DNA from: Tritrichomonas musculus
Taxonomy: Eukaryota > Parabasalia > Tritrichomonadida > Tritrichomonadidae
DNA: 64,000 nt
Assembly (NCBI GenBank): GCA_039105265.1
Contig: JAPFFF010000002.1
Coordinates: forward strand, 1 to 64,000
Direction: 5' to 3'
A program made the translations under genes and the position numbers. A model generated the notes under the pieces. That model saw only the letters and a list, made by a program, of their open reading frames with translations, was not told where the DNA came from and made no database searches. Shown here piece after piece: positions 13,174 through 26,198 of the stretch (within the stretch, counting starts at the first letter, position 1; the number at the start of each line of letters is the position of its first letter).

Positions 13174-15459
13174 TCGCAGTTTAGCATCATTCACAGTTTA
13201 ACATCACTCGCAGTTTAGCATCATTCACAGTTTCACATCATTCACAGTTTAGCATCATTCGCAGTTTAACATCACTCGCAGTTTAGCATCATTCGCAGTT
13301 TCACATCATTCACAGTTTAGCATCATTCGCAGTTTAGCATCACTCGCAGTTTAGCATCATTCGCAGTTTCACATCATTCACAGTTTAGCATCATTCGCAG
13401 TTTCACATCATTCACAGTTTAGCATCATTCGCAGTTTCACATCATTCACAGTTTAACATCATTCACAGTTTAACATCATTCGCAGTTTCACATCATTCAC
13501 AGTTTAGCATCATTCGCAGTTTCACATCATTCACAGTTTAGCATCATTCGCAGTTTAGCATCATTCACAGTTTAACATCATTCACAGTTTAACATCATTC
13601 GCAGTTTCACATCATTCACAGTTTCACATCATTCACAGTTTAACATCACTCGCAGTTTAACATCATTCGCAGTTTAACATCATTCGCAGTTTCACATCAT
13701 TCGCAGTTTCACATCATTCACAGTTTAGCATCATTCGCAGTTTAGCATCATTCACAGTTTAACATCACTCGCAGTTTAGCATCATTCGCAGTTTCACATC
13801 ATTCACAGTTTAGCATCATTCGCAGTTTCACATCATTCACAGTTTCACATCATTCACAGTTTAGCATCATTCGCAGTTTAACATCACTCGCAGTTTAGCA
13901 TCATTCACAGTTTAGCATCATTCGCAGTTTAACATCATTCACAGTTTAACATCATTCACAGTTTAACATCATTCGCAGTTTCACATCATTCACAGTTTCA
14001 CATCATTCACAGTTTCACATCATTCGCAGTTTCACATCATTCGCAGTTTCACATCATTCACAGTTTAGCATCATTCGCAGTTTAACATCACTCGCAGTTT
14101 AGCATCATTCGCAGTTTAGCATCATTCACAGTTTAGCATCATTCGCAGTTTCACATCATTCACAGTTTAGCATCATTCACAGTTTAGCATCATTCGCAGT
14201 TTAACATCACTCGCAGTTTAGCATCATTCACAGTTTAGCATCATTCGCAGTTTAACATCACTCGCAGTTTAGCATCATTCGCAGTTTAACATCATTCGCA
14301 GTTTCACATCATTCACAGTTTAGCATCATTCGCAGTTTCACATCATTCACAGTTTCACATCATTCGCAGTTTAGCATCATTCACAGTTTAGCATCATTCG
14401 CAGTTTAACATCACTCGCAGTTTAACATCACTCGCAGTTTAACATCACTCGCAGTTTCACATCATTCACAGTTTCACATCATTCACAGTTTAGCATCATT
14501 CGCAGTTTAACATCACTCGCAGTTTAGCATCATTCGCAGTTTAACATCATTCGCAGTTTCACATCATTCACAGTTTAGCATCATTCGCAGTTTCACATCA
14601 TTCACAGTTTCACATCATTCGCAGTTTCACATCATTCACAGTTTCACATCATTCACAGTTTAACATCACTCGCAGTTTAACATCACTCGCAGTTTAACAT
14701 CACTCGCAGTTTCACATCATTCACAGTTTAGCATCATTCGCAGTTTCACATCATTCACAGTTTCACATCATTCGCAGTTTAGCATCATTCACAGTTTAGC
14801 ATCATTCGCAGTTTAACATCACTCGCAGTTTAACATCACTCGCAGTTTAACATCACTCGCAGTTTCACATCATTCACAGTTTCACATCATTCACAGTTTA
14901 GCATCATTCGCAGTTTAACATCACTCGCAGTTTAGCATCATTCGCAGTTTAACATCATTCGCAGTTTCACATCATTCACAGTTTAGCATCATTCGCAGTT
15001 TCACATCATTCACAGTTTCACATCATTCGCAGTTTCACATCATTCACAGTTTCACATCATTCACAGTTTAACATCACTCGCAGTTTAACATCACTCGCAG
15101 TTTAACATCACTCGCAGTTTCACATCATTCGCAGTTTCACATCATTCACAGTTTAGCATCATTCGCAGTTTAACATCATTCACAGTTTAGCATCATTCGC
15201 AGTTTCACATCATTCACAGTTTAGCATCATTCGCAGTTTCACATCATTCACAGTTTCACATCATTCGCAGTTTCACATCATTCACAGTTTCACATCATTC
15301 ACAGTTTAACATCACTCGCAGTTTAACATCACTCGCAGTTTAACATCACTCGCAGTTTCACATCATTCACAGTTTCACATCATTCACAGTTTAGCATCAT
15401 TCGCAGTTTAACATCACTCGCAGTTTAGCATCATTCGCAGTTTAACATCATTCGCAGTT

Positions 15460-16015
15460 TCACATCATTCACAGTTTAGCATCATTCGCAGTTTCACATC
15501 ATTCACAGTTTCACATCATTCGCAGTTTCACATCATTCGCAGTTTCACATCATTCACAGTTTCACATCATTCACAGTTTAGCATCATTCGCAGTTTAGCA
15601 TCATTCACAGTTTAACATCATTCACAGTTTAACATCATTCGCAGTTTCACATCATTCACAGTTTAGCATCATTCGCAGTTTCACATCATTCACAGTTTAG
15701 CATCATTCGCAGTTTCACATCATTCACAGTTTAACATCATTCACAGTTTAACATCATTCGCAGTTTCACATCATTCACAGTTTAGCATCATTCGCAGTTT
15801 CACATCATTCACAGTTTAGCATCATTCGCAGTTTAGCATCATTCACAGTTTAACATCATTCACAGTTTAACATCATTCGCAGTTTCACATCATTCACAGT
15901 TTCACATCATTCACAGTTTAACATCACTCGCAGTTTAACATCACTCGCAGTTTAACATCATTCGCAGTTTCACATCATTCGCAGTTTCACATCATTCACA
16001 GTTTAGCATCATTCG
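15460..16015 (+). repeat. Block like 7,300-7,855, copy 2
   Basis: Partner of 7,300-7,855 at an 8,160-bp offset. The left edge is approximate because the flanking order is made of common monomers. Confidence 0.75.
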
Positions 16016-17749
16016 CAGTTTAGCATCATTCACAGTTTAACATCATTCACAGTTTAACATCATTCGCAGTTTCACATCATTCACAGTTTAGCATCATTCG
16101 CAGTTTAACATCACTCGCAGTTTAGCATCATTCGCAGTTTCACATCATTCACAGTTTAGCATCATTCGCAGTTTCACATCATTCACAGTTTAGCATCATT
16201 CACAGTTTAGCATCATTCGCAGTTTAACATCACTCGCAGTTTAGCATCATTCACAGTTTAGCATCATTCGCAGTTTAACATCACTCGCAGTTTAGCATCA
16301 TTCGCAGTTTAACATCATTCGCAGTTTCACATCATTCACAGTTTAGCATCATTCGCAGTTTCACATCATTCACAGTTTCACATCATTCGCAGTTTAGCAT
16401 CATTCACAGTTTAGCATCATTCGCAGTTTAACATCACTCGCAGTTTAACATCACTCGCAGTTTAACATCACTCGCAGTTTCACATCATTCACAGTTTCAC
16501 ATCATTCACAGTTTAGCATCATTCGCAGTTTAACATCACTCGCAGTTTAGCATCATTCGCAGTTTAGCATCATTCGCAGTTTAACATCACTCGCAGTTTA
16601 GCATCATTCGCAGTTTCACATCATTCACAGTTTAGCATCATTCGCAGTTTCACATCATTCACAGTTTAGCATCATTCACAGTTTAGCATCATTCGCAGTT
16701 TAACATCACTCGCAGTTTAGCATCATTCGCAGTTTAACATCATTCACAGTTTAGCATCATTCGCAGTTTCACATCATTCACAGTTTAGCATCATTCACAG
16801 TTTAGCATCATTCGCAGTTTAACATCACTCGCAGTTTAGCATCATTCACAGTTTAGCATCATTCGCAGTTTAACATCATTCACAGTTTAACATCATTCAC
16901 AGTTTAACATCATTCGCAGTTTCACATCATTCGCAGTTTCACATCATTCACAGTTTCACATCATTCACAGTTTCACATCATTCACAGTTTCACATCATTC
17001 ACAGTTTCACATCATTCGCAGTTTAACATCATTCACAGTTTCACATCATTCACAGTTTAACATCACTCGCAGTTTAACATCACTCGCAGTTTAACATCAC
17101 TCGCAGTTTCACATCATTCGCAGTTTCACATCATTCACAGTTTAGCATCATTCGCAGTTTAACATCATTCACAGTTTAGCATCATTCGCAGTTTCACATC
17201 ATTCACAGTTTAGCATCATTCGCAGTTTCACATCATTCACAGTTTCACATCATTCGCAGTTTCACATCATTCACAGTTTAACATCATTCACAGTTTAACA
17301 TCACTCGCAGTTTAACATCACTCGCAGTTTAACATCACTCGCAGTTTCACATCATTCACAGTTTCACATCATTCACAGTTTAGCATCATTCGCAGTTTAA
17401 CATCACTCGCAGTTTAGCATCATTCGCAGTTTAACATCATTCGCAGTTTCACATCATTCACAGTTTAGCATCATTCGCAGTTTCACATCATTCACAGTTT
17501 CACATCATTCGCAGTTTCACATCATTCGCAGTTTCACATCATTCACAGTTTCACATCATTCACAGTTTAGCATCATTCGCAGTTTAGCATCATTCACAGT
17601 TTAACATCATTCACAGTTTAACATCATTCGCAGTTTCACATCATTCACAGTTTAGCATCATTCGCAGTTTCACATCATTCACAGTTTAGCATCATTCGCA
17701 GTTTAGCATCATTCACAGTTTAACATCATTCACAGTTTAACATCATTCG

Positions 17750-18871
17750 CAGTTTCACATCATTCACAGTTTCACATCATTCACAGTTTAACATCACTCG
17801 CAGTTTAACATCACTCGCAGTTTAACATCATTCGCAGTTTCACATCATTCGCAGTTTCACATCATTCACAGTTTAGCATCATTCGCAGTTTAGCATCATT
17901 CACAGTTTAGCATCATTCGCAGTTTAACATCACTCGCAGTTTAGCATCATTCGCAGTTTAACATCATTCGCAGTTTCACATCATTCACAGTTTAGCATCA
18001 TTCGCAGTTTCACATCATTCACAGTTTCACATCATTCACAGTTTAGCATCACTCGCAGTTTAGCATCACTCGCAGTTTCACATCACTCGCAGTTTCACAT
18101 CATTCACAGTTTCACATCATTCACAGTTTCACATCATTCACAGTTTAGCATCATTCGCAGTTTAACATCACTCGCAGTTTAGCATCATTCGCAGTTTAAC
18201 ATCATTCGCAGTTTCACATCATTCACAGTTTAGCATCATTCGCAGTTTCACATCATTCACAGTTTCACATCATTCGCAGTTTCACATCATTCACAGTTTC
18301 ACATCATTCACAGTTTAACATCACTCGCAGTTTAACATCACTCGCAGTTTAACATCACTCGCAGTTTCACATCATTCACAGTTTCACATCATTCACAGTT
18401 TAGCATCATTCGCAGTTTAACATCACTCGCAGTTTAGCATCATTCGCAGTTTAACATCATTCGCAGTTTCACATCATTCGCAGTTTCACATCATTCACAG
18501 TTTCACATCATTCACAGTTTAGCATCATTCGCAGTTTAACATCATTCGCAGTTTCACATCATTCGCAGTTTCACATCATTCACAGTTTAGCATCATTCGC
18601 AGTTTCACATCATTCACAGTTTAACATCATTCGCAGTTTCACATCATTCACAGTTTAGCATCATTCGCAGTTTAGCATCATTCACAGTTTAACATCATTC
18701 ACAGTTTAACATCATTCGCAGTTTCACATCATTCACAGTTTAGCATCATTCGCAGTTTCACATCATTCACAGTTTAGCATCATTCGCAGTTTCACATCAT
18801 TCACAGTTTAACATCATTCACAGTTTAACATCACTCGCAGTTTAACATCACTCGCAGTTTAACATCACTCG
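17750..18871 (+). repeat. Block repeated at 61,050-62,171, copy 1
   Basis: The offset to the second copy is 43,300 bp (2,547 monomers plus the single inserted base at 47.3 kb). Landmarks are F-F-H starting at 18,039/61,339, the G monomer at 18,804/62,104, and the flanking A-C-D-B-C-B order. Differences seen are D against A at 17,818, I against A at 17,886, and the private G at 61,860 in the other copy. Confidence 0.83.
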
Positions 18872-21800
18872 CAGTTTCACATCATTCGCAGTTTCACATC
18901 ATTCACAGTTTCACATCATTCGCAGTTTCACATCATTCGCAGTTTCACATCATTCACAGTTTAGCATCATTCGCAGTTTCACATCATTCACAGTTTAGCA
19001 TCATTCGCAGTTTCACATCATTCACAGTTTCACATCATTCACAGTTTAACATCACTCGCAGTTTAACATCACTCGCAGTTTAACATCATTCGCAGTTTCA
19101 CATCATTCGCAGTTTCACATCATTCACAGTTTAGCATCATTCGCAGTTTAGCATCATTCACAGTTTAACATCATTCACAGTTTAACATCATTCGCAGTTT
19201 CACATCATTCACAGTTTAGCATCATTCGCAGTTTAACATCACTCGCAGTTTAGCATCATTCGCAGTTTCACATCATTCACAGTTTAGCATCATTCGCAGT
19301 TTCACATCATTCACAGTTTAGCATCATTCACAGTTTAGCATCATTCGCAGTTTAACATCACTCGCAGTTTAGCATCATTCACAGTTTAGCATCATTCGCA
19401 GTTTAACATCACTCGCAGTTTAGCATCATTCGCAGTTTAACATCATTCGCAGTTTCACATCATTCACAGTTTAGCATCATTCGCAGTTTCACATCATTCA
19501 CAGTTTCACATCATTCGCAGTTTAGCATCATTCACAGTTTAGCATCATTCGCAGTTTAACATCACTCGCAGTTTAACATCACTCGCAGTTTAACATCACT
19601 CGCAGTTTCACATCATTCACAGTTTCACATCATTCACAGTTTAGCATCATTCGCAGTTTAACATCACTCGCAGTTTAGCATCATTCGCAGTTTAACATCA
19701 TTCGCAGTTTCACATCATTCACAGTTTAGCATCATTCGCAGTTTCACATCATTCACAGTTTCACATCATTCGCAGTTTCACATCATTCACAGTTTCACAT
19801 CATTCACAGTTTAACATCACTCGCAGTTTAACATCACTCGCAGTTTAACATCACTCGCAGTTTCACATCATTCACAGTTTCACATCATTCACAGTTTAGC
19901 ATCATTCGCAGTTTAACATCACTCGCAGTTTAGCATCATTCGCAGTTTAACATCATTCGCAGTTTCACATCATTCGCAGTTTCACATCATTCACAGTTTC
20001 ACATCATTCACAGTTTAGCATCATTCGCAGTTTAACATCATTCGCAGTTTCACATCATTCGCAGTTTCACATCATTCACAGTTTAGCATCATTCGCAGTT
20101 TCACATCATTCACAGTTTAACATCATTCGCAGTTTCACATCATTCACAGTTTAGCATCATTCGCAGTTTAGCATCATTCACAGTTTAACATCATTCACAG
20201 TTTAACATCATTCGCAGTTTCACATCATTCACAGTTTAGCATCATTCGCAGTTTCACATCATTCACAGTTTAGCATCATTCGCAGTTTCACATCATTCAC
20301 AGTTTCACATCATTCGCAGTTTCACATCATTCACAGTTTCACATCATTCACAGTTTAACATCACTCGCAGTTTAACATCACTCGCAGTTTAACATCACTC
20401 GCAGTTTCACATCATTCGCAGTTTCACATCATTCACAGTTTAGCATCATTCGCAGTTTAACATCACTCGCAGTTTAGCATCATTCGCAGTTTAACATCAC
20501 TCGCAGTTTAGCATCATTCGCAGTTTAACATCATTCGCAGTTTCACATCATTCACAGTTTAGCATCATTCGCAGTTTCACATCATTCACAGTTTCACATC
20601 ATTCGCAGTTTAGCATCATTCACAGTTTAGCATCATTCGCAGTTTAACATCACTCGCAGTTTAACATCACTCGCAGTTTAACATCACTCGCAGTTTCACA
20701 TCATTCACAGTTTCACATCATTCACAGTTTAGCATCATTCGCAGTTTAACATCACTCGCAGTTTAGCATCATTCGCAGTTTAACATCATTCGCAGTTTCA
20801 CATCATTCACAGTTTAGCATCATTCGCAGTTTCACATCATTCACAGTTTCACATCATTCGCAGTTTCACATCATTCACAGTTTCACATCATTCACAGTTT
20901 AACATCACTCGCAGTTTAACATCACTCGCAGTTTAACATCACTCGCAGTTTCACATCATTCACAGTTTCACATCATTCACAGTTTAGCATCATTCGCAGT
21001 TTAACATCACTCGCAGTTTAGCATCATTCGCAGTTTAACATCATTCGCAGTTTCACATCATTCACAGTTTAGCATCATTCGCAGTTTAACATCATTCGCA
21101 GTTTCACATCATTCGCAGTTTCACATCATTCACAGTTTAGCATCATTCGCAGTTTCACATCATTCACAGTTTAACATCATTCGCAGTTTCACATCATTCA
21201 CAGTTTAGCATCATTCGCAGTTTAGCATCATTCACAGTTTAACATCATTCACAGTTTAACATCATTCGCAGTTTCACATCATTCACAGTTTAGCATCATT
21301 CGCAGTTTCACATCATTCACAGTTTAGCATCATTCGCAGTTTCACATCATTCACAGTTTCACATCATTCGCAGTTTCACATCATTCACAGTTTCACATCA
21401 TTCACAGTTTAACATCACTCGCAGTTTAACATCACTCGCAGTTTAACATCACTCGCAGTTTCACATCATTCGCAGTTTCACATCATTCACAGTTTCACAT
21501 CATTCGCAGTTTAGCATCATTCGCAGTTTCACATCATTCACAGTTTAGCATCATTCGCAGTTTCACATCATTCACAGTTTAGCATCATTCGCAGTTTCAC
21601 ATCATTCACAGTTTAGCATCATTCGCAGTTTCACATCATTCACAGTTTAGCATCATTCACAGTTTCACATCATTCACAGTTTCACATCATTCGCAGTTTC
21701 ACATCATTCACAGTTTCACATCATTCGCAGTTTCACATCATTCACAGTTTCACATCATTCACAGTTTAGCATCATTCGCAGTTTCACATCATTCACAGTT

Positions 21801-22254
21801 TAGCATCATTCGCAGTTTCACATCATTCACAGTTTAACATCATTCACAGTTTAACATCATTCGCAGTTTCACATCATTCACAGTTTAGCATCATTCGCAG
21901 TTTCACATCATTCACAGTTTAGCATCATTCGCAGTTTAGCATCATTCACAGTTTAACATCATTCACAGTTTAACATCATTCGCAGTTTCACATCATTCAC
22001 AGTTTAGCATCATTCGCAGTTTCACATCATTCACAGTTTAGCATCATTCGCAGTTTCACATCATTCACAGTTTCACATCATTCGCAGTTTCACATCATTC
22101 ACAGTTTCACATCATTCGCAGTTTCACATCATTCACAGTTTAGCATCATTCGCAGTTTCACATCATTCACAGTTTAGCATCATTCGCAGTTTCACATCAT
22201 TCACAGTTTAGCATCATTCGCAGTTTCACATCATTCACAGTTTCACATCATTCG

Positions 22255-22526
22255 CAGTTTCACATCATTCACAGTTTAGCATCATTCGCAGTTTCACATC
22301 ATTCACAGTTTAGCATCATTCGCAGTTTCACATCATTCACAGTTTAGCATCATTCGCAGTTTCACATCATTCACAGTTTAGCATCATTCGCAGTTTCACA
22401 TCATTCACAGTTTAGCATCATTCGCAGTTTCACATCATTCACAGTTTAGCATCATTCGCAGTTTCACATCATTCACAGTTTAGCATCATTCGCAGTTTCA
22501 CATCATTCACAGTTTAGCATCATTCG
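22255..22526 (+). repeat. Pure B-C dimer run, 8 dimers
   Basis: Strict alternation of B (CAGTTTCACATCATTCA) and C (CAGTTTAGCATCATTCG) for 272 bp, between an E monomer on the left and an I monomer at 22,527. It recurs with the same length at 31,418-31,689. Confidence 0.9.
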
Positions 22527-25500
22527 CAGTTTAGCATCATTCACAGTTTAGCATCATTCGCAGTTTCACATCATTCACAGTTTAGCATCATTCGCAGTTT
22601 CACATCATTCACAGTTTCACATCATTCGCAGTTTCACATCATTCACAGTTTAGCATCATTCGCAGTTTCACATCATTCACAGTTTAGCATCATTCGCAGT
22701 TTCACATCATTCACAGTTTAGCATCATTCGCAGTTTCACATCATTCGCAGTTTCACATCATTCACAGTTTAGCATCATTCGCAGTTTAACATCACTCGCA
22801 GTTTAGCATCATTCGCAGTTTCACATCATTCACAGTTTAGCATCATTCGCAGTTTAACATCACTCGCAGTTTAGCATCATTCGCAGTTTAACATCATTCG
22901 CAGTTTCACATCATTCACAGTTTAGCATCATTCGCAGTTTCACATCATTCACAGTTTAACATCATTCGCAGTTTCACATCATTCACAGTTTAGCATCATT
23001 CGCAGTTTAGCATCATTCACAGTTTAACATCATTCACAGTTTAACATCATTCGCAGTTTCACATCATTCACAGTTTAGCATCATTCGCAGTTTCACATCA
23101 TTCACAGTTTAGCATCATTCGCAGTTTCACATCATTCACAGTTTCACATCATTCGCAGTTTCACATCATTCACAGTTTCACATCATTCGCAGTTTCACAT
23201 CATTCACAGTTTAGCATCATTCGCAGTTTCACATCATTCACAGTTTCACATCATTCGCAGTTTCACATCATTCACAGTTTAGCATCATTCGCAGTTTCAC
23301 ATCATTCACAGTTTAGCATCATTCGCAGTTTCACATCATTCACAGTTTCACATCATTCGCAGTTTCACATCATTCACAGTTTCACATCATTCGCAGTTTC
23401 ACATCATTCACAGTTTAGCATCATTCGCAGTTTCACATCATTCACAGTTTAGCATCATTCGCAGTTTCACATCATTCACAGTTTAGCATCATTCGCAGTT
23501 TCACATCATTCACAGTTTAACATCATTCGCAGTTTCACATCATTCACAGTTTAGCATCATTCGCAGTTTCACATCATTCACAGTTTAGCATCATTCGCAG
23601 TTTCACATCATTCACAGTTTAGCATCATTCGCAGTTTCACATCATTCACAGTTTAGCATCATTCGCAGTTTCACATCATTCACAGTTTAGCATCATTCGC
23701 AGTTTCACATCATTCACAGTTTAGCATCATTCGCAGTTTCACATCATTCACAGTTTAGCATCATTCGCAGTTTCACATCATTCACAGTTTAGCATCATTC
23801 GCAGTTTAGCATCATTCACAGTTTAGCATCATTCGCAGTTTCACATCATTCACAGTTTAGCATCATTCGCAGTTTCACATCATTCACAGTTTAACATCAT
23901 TCGCAGTTTCACATCATTCACAGTTTAGCATCATTCGCAGTTTCACATCATTCACAGTTTAGCATCATTCGCAGTTTCACATCATTCACAGTTTAGCATC
24001 ATTCGCAGTTTCACATCATTCGCAGTTTCACATCATTCACAGTTTAGCATCATTCGCAGTTTAACATCACTCGCAGTTTAGCATCATTCGCAGTTTCACA
24101 TCATTCACAGTTTAGCATCATTCGCAGTTTAACATCACTCGCAGTTTAGCATCATTCGCAGTTTAACATCATTCACAGTTTAACATCATTCGCAGTTTAA
24201 CATCACTCGCAGTTTAGCATCATTCGCAGTTTCACATCATTCACAGTTTAGCATCATTCGCAGTTTCACATCATTCACAGTTTCACATCATTCGCAGTTT
24301 CACATCATTCACAGTTTCACATCATTCACAGTTTAGCATCATTCGCAGTTTCACATCATTCACAGTTTAGCATCATTCGCAGTTTAACATCACTCGCAGT
24401 TTAGCATCATTCGCAGTTTAACATCATTCGCAGTTTCACATCATTCACAGTTTAGCATCATTCGCAGTTTAACATCATTCGCAGTTTCACATCATTCGCA
24501 GTTTCACATCATTCACAGTTTAGCATCATTCGCAGTTTCACATCATTCACAGTTTAACATCATTCGCAGTTTCACATCATTCACAGTTTAGCATCATTCG
24601 CAGTTTAGCATCATTCACAGTTTAACATCATTCACAGTTTAACATCATTCGCAGTTTCACATCATTCACAGTTTAGCATCATTCGCAGTTTCACATCATT
24701 CACAGTTTAGCATCATTCGCAGTTTCACATCATTCACAGTTTCACATCATTCGCAGTTTCACATCATTCACAGTTTCACATCATTCACAGTTTAACATCA
24801 CTCGCAGTTTAACATCACTCGCAGTTTAACATCACTCGCAGTTTCACATCATTCGCAGTTTCACATCATTCACAGTTTCACATCATTCGCAGTTTAGCAT
24901 CATTCGCAGTTTCACATCATTCACAGTTTAGCATCATTCGCAGTTTCACATCATTCACAGTTTAGCATCATTCGCAGTTTCACATCATTCACAGTTTAGC
25001 ATCATTCGCAGTTTCACATCATTCACAGTTTAGCATCATTCACAGTTTCACATCATTCACAGTTTCACATCATTCGCAGTTTCACATCATTCACAGTTTC
25101 ACATCATTCGCAGTTTCACATCATTCACAGTTTCACATCATTCACAGTTTCACATCATTCACAGTTTAGCATCATTCGCAGTTTCACATCATTCACAGTT
25201 TAGCATCATTCGCAGTTTCACATCATTCACAGTTTAACATCATTCACAGTTTAACATCATTCGCAGTTTCACATCATTCACAGTTTAGCATCATTCGCAG
25301 TTTCACATCATTCACAGTTTAGCATCATTCGCAGTTTAGCATCATTCACAGTTTAACATCATTCACAGTTTAACATCATTCGCAGTTTCACATCATTCAC
25401 AGTTTAGCATCATTCGCAGTTTCACATCATTCACAGTTTAGCATCATTCGCAGTTTCACATCATTCACAGTTTAGCATCATTCGCAGTTTCACATCATTC

Positions 25501-25722
25501 ACAGTTTAACATCATTCGCAGTTTCACATCATTCACAGTTTAGCATCATTCGCAGTTTCACATCATTCACAGTTTAGCATCATTCGCAGTTTCACATCAT
25601 TCACAGTTTAGCATCATTCGCAGTTTCACATCATTCACAGTTTAGCATCATTCGCAGTTTCACATCATTCACAGTTTCACATCATTCGCAGTTTCACATC
25701 ATTCACAGTTTCACATCATTCG

Positions 25723-26198
25723 CAGTTTCACATCATTCACAGTTTAGCATCATTCGCAGTTTCACATCATTCACAGTTTAGCATCATTCGCAGTTTCACA
25801 TCATTCACAGTTTAGCATCATTCGCAGTTTCACATCATTCACAGTTTAGCATCATTCGCAGTTTCACATCATTCACAGTTTAGCATCATTCGCAGTTTCA
25901 CATCATTCACAGTTTAGCATCATTCGCAGTTTCACATCATTCACAGTTTAGCATCATTCGCAGTTTCACATCATTCACAGTTTAGCATCATTCGCAGTTT
26001 CACATCATTCACAGTTTAGCATCATTCGCAGTTTCACATCATTCACAGTTTAGCATCATTCGCAGTTTCACATCATTCACAGTTTAGCATCATTCGCAGT
26101 TTCACATCATTCACAGTTTAGCATCATTCGCAGTTTCACATCATTCACAGTTTAGCATCATTCGCAGTTTCACATCATTCACAGTTTAGCATCATTCG
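25723..26198 (+). repeat. Pure B-C dimer run, 14 dimers
   Basis: 476 bp of strict B-C alternation between E (25,706) and I (26,199). The same 14-dimer run occurs at 34,886-35,361 and 55,049-55,524, with the same E and I neighbours. Confidence 0.9.

Larger units (their letters stand above)
5306..18072 (+). repeat. Mixed-monomer domain (A, C, D, E, B, I)
   Basis: F is scarce here and I, G and D become frequent. The recurring motif is I-C-A-A-A-B-B-C-A-C-D-B-C, repeated every few hundred bases to 1.3 kb. This domain holds most of the rare single-base variants: 5,544 (C1 to T), 5,790 and 6,521 (C9 to T), 6,275, 7,091, 8,417, 8,604, 12,123 and 12,939 (C1 to T), 6,622 (position 8 T), 6,711 and 12,559 (C12 to A), and 11,951 (C16 to T). 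A near-regular B-C stretch lies at about 9,700-10,900. There are no genes or foreign inserts. Confidence 0.85.
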